NCBI GenBank assembly: GCA_016283985.1
Contig: JAEENZ010000172.1
Coordinates: 1-5,364, forward strand
DNA: 5,364 nt
DNA from: Bacteroidales bacterium
GTDB taxonomy: Bacteria; Bacteroidota; Bacteroidia; Bacteroidales; UBA932
Reading direction: 5' to 3'
In this document: one piece after another, positions 1-5,364 of the stretch
Layout of the letters: every line of letters starts with the position of its first letter
Numbering within the stretch: the first letter of the stretch is position 1
The notes under the pieces: generated by a model
What the model was told of the DNA's origin: nothing
Seen by the model: only the letters and a program-made list of their open reading frames with translations
Database searches by the model: none
Made by a program: the position numbers and the translations under genes

Positions 1-2184
1 TCCTTCCTGGCGGCACTCGAACAGGGTTGAAGAAATCGCCCCGTTTTCGTATTCGTAGCTCTCGCCGTCATCTTCATACATGGTGAAGCTGCTGTCGCCG
101 TGAGGATAAACCTTTATTATAAAGTCTGTCTGGGGCTTGGAGCCGATGAATTCCACATCCGGCTGGGTGGGCACGATGGCACCGTTGCGCACGAAGAACT
201 GTCCGGCGCGGTTGTAGGGAAGCTCGCGGGTTACGGTTTCTCCCCTGCTGTCTACAAGCTCGCCGGTCCACACATTGATCCACTCCCCTTTCGGGAGGTA
301 AATATCGTTGCTGTAAGCACTTACGGCGTACTGATGGCCGAACATGTACTGCAGGGCCATATCGTCGCAATTGCGGTCGTCCGGGAATTCAAGGGGCATC
401 GAGCGCACCATGGGCATGCCGGTGAGAGCGCCTTCGAGGGCGTTGGAATAGATGTAAGGGATGAACTGGTAGCGAAGCTTAACGTAGAACTTATACATCT
501 CTTTCTCCACCCCGGAATAATAGAACGGCTGCATCATACTGAACCAGCTGTTCACCTGCACCCAGGGAAGGAAGATGCCGAAGTGAAGACCCTGCATCTC
601 CTGCTCGCGTGGAACGCTCATCACGTCGCAGCTCAGATTCATGAATCCGCTCATTCCCAGGTTGTGCTGGTCGTAGAGTGCGATCAGGCCGCCGCCGTTG
701 TCACCGCTGTTGGCGGCTGTCCAGTGCTGAGTGCCGGCCCATCCTCCGCAGTAATGATGCCAACTGCGCTTGCCGGTGTGCCTGCGGGTCATCGAGGCCA
801 CCTGTTTCACGAGCAGAACCTGATTAAGATTGTGCATCTCCTTGTCGGTCAGGCCGTTATGATACTTCCACGTAGGATGCTCGTCGATGGTGCGGGCGGG
901 ATCCAGCTTGAATCCGTCCACTCCCATGTCCATGAAGTTGGTCAGATGGTCCGGCCAGTGTTCGAGGCCGGACTGGGCACGCCCTTCGCGCTCGGCAATC
1001 AAATCTTCTTCTATGATGCTGTGGTCATACTCTTCGCAGAGCCAGAGGCCGAGATGGATGCCCATGCTCTTGAGTTTGCCGACGAACAGGCGGGGGTAGA
1101 ACTTCTTGGGCATCTTGTCCTGCAGCCAGTAGGGCTCAGGCGAGAACTTATCGTAGTTCCACCTCTTCTGGGTGGAAAAGTCGTAGCGCTTCTCCATCCA
1201 CTGAGGCTCCAGCCAGAAGAGGTCCACGGGCACTCCCATCTGCCGGAAGTTGGCTGCATCGGAGAGGATGGCCCACTGGTCCTCACGCATGTTGGGGCCG
1301 AATGCGAATCCGTATGCCCACTTGGGAAGGACGTACGTGCGGCCGGTAATCTGGGTGTAAAGATCCAGCACCGAGGGCATGTCGGTGCCTATCATCAGGT
1401 AAAAGTCAGCCTCGTCGGAGGTGTTGTAGATGTTGAAGCGGGCGGGATCGGTATATCCCACGTCGAAGTGACACTTGCGGGTGGTGTTGTTGAAAATCCC
1501 CCATCCGCGCGAACTCATCATGAAGGGCATGGGGATCTCGGTGTGCTGGTAGGCCGTCCACATGCGGAGCATCTCTCCGCGGTGCTGGATGTGCTCGCGG
1601 GAGGTGCTGCCACCGCCGTAGAAACGCTCTCCGTCCGCCATGCTGAGCGAGATGATGCTGGCTTTGGCAGGATCGCCGGCCTCGGCGGTGTCCCGCTTGT
1701 TCTTGCTATTGGTGTCATCGCCGATGATGCCGTCGTTCTTTGCAACCACGAGGCTGCCGAACTTGTCGATGACCGCCTCCGCAAGTTTATGGACTTCAGG
1801 GCTGCCAGGCTTGCGGAACAGGATGTCGTTCACGACCACGTTTCCGGCGGCATCTTTGAGGCAGATGGCCCCGTCGGCCTTGGCAATCGTCAGGCTGCCC
1901 TTCGCAGTCTGGAATATGTAACTCTCGTTCAGGCCGGCAGGCTGGCCTTCATCGTAGGTATACGTGCTTTCCACCGGTGCCCAGTCGGTCTTTACAACCC
2001 CATACCTGTTGAGCAGGGCCTCGGTAAAGGTTCCCCTGGGGGATATGGAAAGGCGGAAGATAGCATCGCTGCACACTTCCACGCCCACGGTGAGGCCATT
2101 GTCGAGTTTAACCGTCCGTACCGGATTCGCCGTCATCAGAACTGACGACAGCAGGAATAAACTGAGTAACAAAGTCTTTTTCAT
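1..2184 (-). CDS. Exported GH31 family alpha-glycosidase, 3' end cut by window edge
   Basis: This is a retaining alpha-glycoside hydrolase of family GH31; the substrate is not determined. The frame is open from the ATG at 2184 to position 1 (728 residues, no stop), so the C-terminus is missing. Residues 1-19 form a Sec signal peptide (MKKTLLLS, hydrophobic core, MTA before NP). Residues about 20-265 form the N-terminal beta-sandwich, including the typical TEIPMPFMMSSRGWGIF stretch (216-232). The TIM barrel follows, about 280-590. The likely nucleophile is Asp428 in GVDGFKLD. The likely acid/base is Asp495 in NSGDNGGG. Residues 586-670 form a beta domain (MVRSMPLEFPDD, YLPKGEWINVWTGE). A DUF5110-like tail carries YPHGDSSFTMYEDDGE (693-708). 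The motif set is FKLD/SGD rather than the DMNE/GD of classical alpha-glucosidases, and Glu326 in FWLEPQW sits where many GH31 enzymes have a sugar-binding Asp. The start overlaps the preceding stop as ATGA. Alternatives within GH31 include alpha-galactosidase, alpha-GalNAcase, alpha-xylosidase or alpha-glucosidase activity; I cannot choose among them. Confidence 0.94.
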   Translation of the reverse strand, partial: MKKTLLLSLFLLSSVLMTANPVRTVKLDNGLTVGVEVCSDAIFRLSISPRGTFTEALLNRYGVVKTDWAPVESTYTYDEGQPAGLNESYIFQTAKGSLTIAKADGAICLKDAAGNVVVNDILFRKPGSPEVHKLAEAVIDKFGSLVVAKNDGIIGDDTNSKNKRDTAEAGDPAKASIISLSMADGERFYGGGSTSREHIQHRGEMLRMWTAYQHTEIPMPFMMSSRGWGIFNNTTRKCHFDVGYTDPARFNIYNTSDEADFYLMIGTDMPSVLDLYTQITGRTYVLPKWAYGFAFGPNMREDQWAILSDAANFRQMGVPVDLFWLEPQWMEKRYDFSTQKRWNYDKFSPEPYWLQDKMPKKFYPRLFVGKLKSMGIHLGLWLCEEYDHSIIEEDLIAEREGRAQSGLEHWPDHLTNFMDMGVDGFKLDPARTIDEHPTWKYHNGLTDKEMHNLNQVLLVKQVASMTRRHTGKRSWHHYCGGWAGTQHWTAANSGDNGGGLIALYDQHNLGMSGFMNLSCDVMSVPREQEMQGLHFGIFLPWVQVNSWFSMMQPFYYSGVEKEMYKFYVKLRYQFIPYIYSNALEGALTGMPMVRSMPLEFPDDRNCDDMALQYMFGHQYAVSAYSNDIYLPKGEWINVWTGELVDSRGETVTRELPYNRAGQFFVRNGAIVPTQPDVEFIGSKPQTDFIIKVYPHGDSSFTMYEDDGESYEYENGAISSTLFECRQEG
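2181..2184 (-). promoter_or_regulatory. ATGA stop-start overlap coupling lipoprotein and GH31 translation
   Basis: The lipoprotein ends ...KPEQ followed by TGA (2183-2181), and the GH31 ATG occupies 2184-2182, giving the 4-nt overlap ATGA. An AAGGA-like stretch is about 20 nt before the ATG, too far for normal ribosome binding, so the GH31 start is probably served by terminating or re-initiating ribosomes. This supports co-transcription of the two genes. Confidence 0.8.
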
Positions 2185-3620
2185 TGTTCAGGCTTAATAT
2201 CTGTTCCTTTTGATTTACGCATTTCCGAAACTATACTGTGCCTGTTCACGCGTATCCTGCCGCTGGTAAACTGCGGCAGATTATACGACATGACCAGATC
2301 CCGGTAGTAATCCACGGGGTTCTTCTGAGGCAGCAGGAAAGGCTTGGAAGCATTTCCGTCGGCATCTATGTGTGAAAAATAGAGTTTCGTGTAGAGTTTG
2401 TCGTCGCGTCGGCTGCTGAATACCAGCCAGCGGCTGTTGCCGCTCCAGGTGTGGAAACTGTCCACACTGTCGGAGTTCAGAGCGTCCATAGGTCTGGCTT
2501 CTCCGGTCTGAAGGTCCAGAAGCCAAAGATCGGCATCCTGATGCCAGATGGAGAAGTTGCCGAATTTATGCAGGGTGATGCAGACAAAACGGCCGTCCGG
2601 CGACACCCTTGGGAAAGACACGCTCTTTCCGATTGCCGGTGCATCGAAAACAGTTTCAAGATCATCACCGAAAGTGCAGGTGGCCGCATCGAAGGCTATG
2701 CGCTTGAGGGCATAGCGCACCTCGTTGTATTTCTGAGGCATTTCCACCGCATCCGCGGAGCAGAAATACAGGTACTTGCCATCCGGAGAGAAAGCGGGGA
2801 AGGTCTCGAATGCATCCTTTGCCTTTGTGAGCGGAGACCATGATATAGTATGGGTTTCGGTATTGTAGATTACAATATCAGATGCCTCGTCATACACTTC
2901 TATGCGGTCATCACCGTGATTGTAGAAATTCTGGAAGGTCTTGTTTGTAGAGAATGCTATCAACTTGCCGTCCGGGTGCCAGTACGGGTAAACCAGGGCG
3001 CTGATGGTGGAGTCGGTCTTGGTGTTCAGTTTCTCGACATCGTTCCCGTCTACCAACATGGTACCTCCGAAGGCGGCGCGGGCATGGAATACAAACTTGT
3101 CGGGGTTCCTCTCCGGGAAGGTGTGGCAGTTCAGGCAGTTGCCGCCGGTGAGATTATTGTCCACGAAGGCATCCTCCCTGTAGTTTTCTATGTTTCGCTC
3201 GTAGAGGCCCAGCCTGTCCCAGCCCTGATATCCGGGAGGGATCAGGCGATAGGACACATAAGGATCCATGCGGTCCCGGGAGACATATATATTAAAGGGA
3301 ATAAGCTCGCTCCATCCGCCGCTGCGCAATACGAAAAGGCGGCATTCCAGAGTATCGGCAGCCATCAGTTTTCGCCACTGCCTGCGGCCGAAACGGAACA
3401 GCCCCCCGCGGGCTTTCAGGATTTTGCCATTGACGGCCAAAACTGCTTTTTCGGCCTCCCCCGTGTATGAGAAATTCAGCGGAGCGATGTTTTCCGGAAC
3501 GGTAACCTCCTTGTACTCAGGCCAAACCGATGCTTCCTCATCACATTTTACGGCCTGCTCGGGCATGGTGGAACAGGCGCAGAGTGCCAATGGCAGCAAT
3601 ATATGTAACAGTCTTTTCAT
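2181..3620 (-). CDS. Lipoprotein with CXXCH heme motif and PD40 (TolB-like) beta-propeller
   Basis: This is a 479-aa exported lipoprotein of unknown function. The start at 3620 gives MKRLLHILLPLALCACS, a lipoprotein signal with lipobox LCAC, making Cys16 the likely lipidated residue. In-frame ATGs at 3635 and 3659 lie inside the upstream gene and would add Arg-rich extensions, so they are less likely. Residues about 35-125 look like a beta-sandwich. A linker with MDPYVSYRLIPPGYQGWDRLG (about 118-138) leads to CLNCH at 162-166, a single c-type heme attachment motif. The rest is a propeller with PD40-type repeats: YWHPDGKLIAFST (about 213-225), AFSPDGKYLYFCS (276-288), RVSPDGRFVCIT (338-349) and a degenerate TWSGNSRWLVFSS (391-403). 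The acidic signal that often sends Bacteroidota lipoproteins to the cell surface is not evident after Cys16, so a periplasm-facing outer-membrane position is likelier (inference). The gene begins 1 nt after the membrane-protein stop and ends overlapping the GH31 start. Annotation as a generic TolB-like or PD40 protein would fit; heme binding is predicted only from the motif. Confidence 0.87.
   Translation of the reverse strand: MKRLLHILLPLALCACSTMPEQAVKCDEEASVWPEYKEVTVPENIAPLNFSYTGEAEKAVLAVNGKILKARGGLFRFGRRQWRKLMAADTLECRLFVLRSGGWSELIPFNIYVSRDRMDPYVSYRLIPPGYQGWDRLGLYERNIENYREDAFVDNNLTGGNCLNCHTFPERNPDKFVFHARAAFGGTMLVDGNDVEKLNTKTDSTISALVYPYWHPDGKLIAFSTNKTFQNFYNHGDDRIEVYDEASDIVIYNTETHTISWSPLTKAKDAFETFPAFSPDGKYLYFCSADAVEMPQKYNEVRYALKRIAFDAATCTFGDDLETVFDAPAIGKSVSFPRVSPDGRFVCITLHKFGNFSIWHQDADLWLLDLQTGEARPMDALNSDSVDSFHTWSGNSRWLVFSSRRDDKLYTKLYFSHIDADGNASKPFLLPQKNPVDYYRDLVMSYNLPQFTSGRIRVNRHSIVSEMRKSKGTDIKPEQ
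3123..3137 (-). other. CXXCH heme c attachment motif in the lipoprotein
   Basis: The codons encode Cys-Leu-Asn-Cys-His, residues 162-166 of the lipoprotein, in the context NNLTGGNCLNCHTFPERNPD. In an exported protein this is the standard motif for covalent heme attachment by cytochrome c maturation systems. It lies between the N-terminal domain and the propeller, and it is the only CXXCH in the protein, so at most one heme is expected. The distal ligand cannot be assigned from the sequence. Confidence 0.75.
3573..3584 (-). other. Lipobox (LCAC) of the lipoprotein signal peptide
   Basis: The codons encode Leu-Cys-Ala-Cys, residues 13-16 counted from the ATG at 3620. They directly follow a short basic n-region and a Leu-rich core. 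Cys16 has Ala at -1 and Leu at -3, as signal peptidase II requires. Cys14 is preceded by Leu at -1 and is not a good site. Confidence 0.8.
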
Positions 3621-3621
3621 C

Positions 3622-5325
3622 TTAATAAACCGCATTGTTGTCCTCCGTCTTCGCAGCATTGTCGTTAACCATCATGTCGTCGTAGAGGAAATAATACCAG
3701 TAGGTGCCACGGAAGCCCTTAGGTGCCTTGCCTCCGGACTGAAGCGTGGCGTTCTGCATCTCGTACATGCGGGACACGGTCTGAGGCTGCACTCCGTGCT
3801 GAATGCACCAGTCAATGTTCATGTGACGGAACTCTTCTTCGTGGGCCATGTTCTGCTGATAATCGGCGAAGAAACACATGGCCTCCTGGGCGCAGAGAGG
3901 GAGTTCGCGAAGACCCGGCGTGCCGTAGAACTCTTCCACGAAATTAGCCACGTTCACAATGTCTTTTGCCAGGAGCAGATATGCAAGTCCATACTCCATA
4001 GCCACGTTGTCGGAAGGATTGGTCCGAAGTATTGAATAGAGAGCATGCATGGGATACAAAGGGCTGACAAATCCATCTGTAGCCGGCAAGTCACATCTTC
4101 CTCGCCCCAGGTCGGGATCCGCATCCACCAAGGCGTCGTTGTTCAGGAAACGTCTTCTGTCCTTCGCCCATTTTTTATAGTTCAGACTTCTTTCCAAAAG
4201 ACTGAGATACTTTTCTGCAACCGTATAGTTTCCGCGCATCAATTCTATATCCGCCTGCATTTTAAGCAGGGTCGGGTTGTATCCGCAGGAAGCGAACATC
4301 AGGTTATACGAGACATTCTGCGCAGATGCCAGATTGCCCATCCTGAACAGCACGTGGGGCAACACTGTAGTGGTGCTCTTATCTTCGGGAATGAAAATCA
4401 GGTCGTATTCCCTGTTGTGCCTGTTCTTCATCAGGTCCTTCATCATGGTTCCCTGATAAGACTTGGCCAGGTAAAACCAGTTCGCGGTAACAGGATATGC
4501 CAGGCGCTCTTTGGTAATCTTCTCAAGTTGTTTCCAGTCGCCGCGAACCCCGTAGTACTCGTATTTATATATGTTGTAGGCTCCATCCTTCCCCTGCCTG
4601 GCAAAAATGCTCCATGCGAACGGCACTGCGACCAACACCAGCAGGTAGGACGCCACGACGGCGGCTCTTTTCCGGACGAAACGCCCAAAAAGGGTCGAGA
4701 CCAGTACAGCAACCGGCATAAGTATCCAGAAAACCAGATGGAACGCCGGCATAGACGCGGATACGTCATAGAAGAACACCGGCGACAGGGCGTGAGCGAA
4801 AGTGGGAATCAGGTTCATGGACAACGCCACCAGCCCCATAAGCAACGACACCGCCACAGGCAGGGCGCCTTCCCATCTCCCTTTCCCGACAGAAACGGCC
4901 AATGCACAGACGGAAAACAGAAATGCTCCGCTGCCGGCAAGGATAAACAATACGATGGGTATCAAGATGCCCGCAAGCAGTTTCCGGCTGCTGCGCTCCC
5001 AGATTTCGAATCCTGCCGCTGCGAACAGACACGCAGTCACCACATCGAAATGAAGATGAAAATCCGGCAGAGACGCCAGAAGGAAAAGCAGGGGTGCGAC
5101 GATGAGCGGCAGTTGCCTGCGATAGAACCATCCTATCCCGCAAAGGCAGAGCAGAGTGATTACGACCGCAGCCGACGGAGAATAGAAGAACTGCACCAGA
5201 AAACGTCCGATAAGGGTACTGGCTCCGCCGGGATGAAATAGTATGTCTGCAATATAGTTCCAGTCGAACAAAAACAGCTGCTGCTGTTCACGATACGACA
5301 AAATGTAGGGAAGATCGGTTATCAT
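3622..5325 (-). CDS. Polytopic membrane protein with periplasmic TPR-like domain (DUF6057-like)
   Basis: This is a 567-aa inner-membrane protein of unknown function that resembles the Bacteroidota proteins annotated as DUF6057; that assignment is from memory and moderate in confidence. The hydrophobic segments are about 43-66, 72-88, 92-108, 116-131, 134-147, 154-175, 196-214 and 222-241. Basic loops (RR 69-70, RSSRK 111-115, KGR 148-150, RKR 218-220) alternate between segments and suggest that the roughly 320-residue C-terminal part (about 245-567) faces the periplasm. That part is helical, with TPR-like pairs near 351-378 (LLKMQADIELMRGNYTVAEK) and 425-466. The start at 5325 is firm: an in-frame TAA lies 12 nt upstream and the next in-frame Met is residue 163. 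The N-terminal 40 residues (YREQQQLFLFDWNY and following) are not hydrophobic, so by the charge rule the N-terminus would lie outside with no preceding helix, which is odd. It is the first gene of the unit; its stop is 1 nt from the lipoprotein ATG. No catalytic motif is recognised. Confidence 0.85.
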   Translation of the reverse strand: MITDLPYILSYREQQQLFLFDWNYIADILFHPGGASTLIGRFLVQFFYSPSAAVVITLLCLCGIGWFYRRQLPLIVAPLLFLLASLPDFHLHFDVVTACLFAAAGFEIWERSSRKLLAGILIPIVLFILAGSGAFLFSVCALAVSVGKGRWEGALPVAVSLLMGLVALSMNLIPTFAHALSPVFFYDVSASMPAFHLVFWILMPVAVLVSTLFGRFVRKRAAVVASYLLVLVAVPFAWSIFARQGKDGAYNIYKYEYYGVRGDWKQLEKITKERLAYPVTANWFYLAKSYQGTMMKDLMKNRHNREYDLIFIPEDKSTTTVLPHVLFRMGNLASAQNVSYNLMFASCGYNPTLLKMQADIELMRGNYTVAEKYLSLLERSLNYKKWAKDRRRFLNNDALVDADPDLGRGRCDLPATDGFVSPLYPMHALYSILRTNPSDNVAMEYGLAYLLLAKDIVNVANFVEEFYGTPGLRELPLCAQEAMCFFADYQQNMAHEEEFRHMNIDWCIQHGVQPQTVSRMYEMQNATLQSGGKAPKGFRGTYWYYFLYDDMMVNDNAAKTEDNNAVY

Positions 5326-5332
5326 CTTGCCC

Positions 5333-5340
5333 CAAAGTTA
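5333..5340 (-). promoter_or_regulatory. Bacteroidota -7 promoter element (TAACTTTG)
   Basis: Read on the minus strand, TAACTTTG matches the Bacteroidota sigma-70 -7 consensus TAnnTTTG. It lies 7 nt before the ATG at 5325, so transcription would begin at or within a few bases of the start codon, giving a leaderless or nearly leaderless mRNA. The bases upstream (5343-5362) are an A-rich tract on this strand. A TTTG -33 box is not seen at a 19-21 nt spacing, although the window ends just there. The match is short, so confidence is moderate. Confidence 0.55.
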
Positions 5341-5364
5341 CCTAATTTTTTTTGCTTTTTTGTC

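Noticed and set aside
100..2145. A 681-codon open frame on the plus strand opposite the GH31 gene
   Set aside because: It lies in the exact codon-aligned antisense frame. It is open because the GH31 gene lacks TTA, CTA and TCA codons between about codons 14 and 718. It starts at GTG, has no ribosome binding site, and its product has an unnatural His/Val/Gly/Ala-rich composition, while the minus strand encodes clear GH31 motifs.
2181..3620. The lipoprotein as the periplasmic TolB of the Tol-Pal system
   Set aside because: The propeller repeats are TolB-like, but the protein has a lipobox, a beta-sandwich-like N-terminal region and a CXXCH motif, and no tolA, tolQ, tolR or pal gene is adjacent. 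It belongs to the wider PD40 group.
3618..3659. A longer lipoprotein start at 3659 or 3635
   Set aside because: These starts would overlap the upstream gene and add an Arg-rich or MRFIK extension before a signal peptide that is complete from 3620. The start at 3620, 1 nt after the upstream stop, is the simplest; 3635 is not formally excluded.
2850..5241. Plus-strand open frames at 2850-3470, 3268-4035 and 4045-5241
   Set aside because: These are antisense to the lipoprotein and membrane-protein genes, are mostly or wholly codon-aligned with them, and show no domain motifs. The first two also overlap each other, and the second runs across the junction of two real genes.
5344..5360. T-rich run on the plus strand as a terminator
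   Set aside because: No GC-rich hairpin precedes it and no plus-strand gene ends here. On the minus strand it is an A-tract just upstream of the promoter box.
1..5364. A Sus-type polysaccharide utilisation locus
   Set aside because: One glycosidase is present, but no SusC, SusD, hybrid two-component or ECF sigma/anti-sigma gene lies in the window. The neighbouring genes do not belong to known PUL families, so the label is not supported here.

Overview
The window is almost entirely coding on the minus strand. It holds one tightly packed three-gene transcription unit, read from the right edge to the left edge. Several features point to a Bacteroidota, probably Bacteroidales, genome with GC-rich codon use: a TAnnTTTG-type -7 promoter element (5333-5340), starts without good Shine-Dalgarno sequences, a membrane protein resembling the group annotated as DUF6057, a CXXCH-bearing PD40 propeller lipoprotein, and an exported GH31 glycosidase with a DUF5110-like tail. 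No genus can be assigned from the sequence.

Layout in transcription order: (1) 5326-5364, an A-rich promoter region with the -7 box only 7 nt from the first ATG. (2) 5325-3622, a 567-aa protein with about 8 membrane helices and a roughly 320-residue soluble, helical TPR-like C-terminal region. (3) 3620-2181, a 479-aa lipoprotein with a beta-sandwich-like N-terminal part, one heme c attachment motif (CLNCH) and a PD40/TolB-like beta-propeller. It starts 1 nt after the stop of the previous gene. (4) 2184 to beyond position 1, an exported GH31 glycoside hydrolase with 728 residues visible and its 3' end off the window. It overlaps the lipoprotein stop codon by 4 nt (ATGA). No gap longer than 40 bases lacks a gene, and I saw no RNA gene, mobile element, CRISPR array or terminator.

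How the genes fit together (inference): positive-inside charges put the TPR-like domain of the membrane protein in the periplasm. The lipoprotein and the GH31 enzyme are also exported, so all three products could meet in the periplasm or at the outer membrane. The first two genes look like a conserved pair of unknown function with a possible redox (mono-heme) element. Their coupling to a glycosidase is the most unusual feature, because no SusC/SusD, regulator or other PUL marker is visible in this short window.
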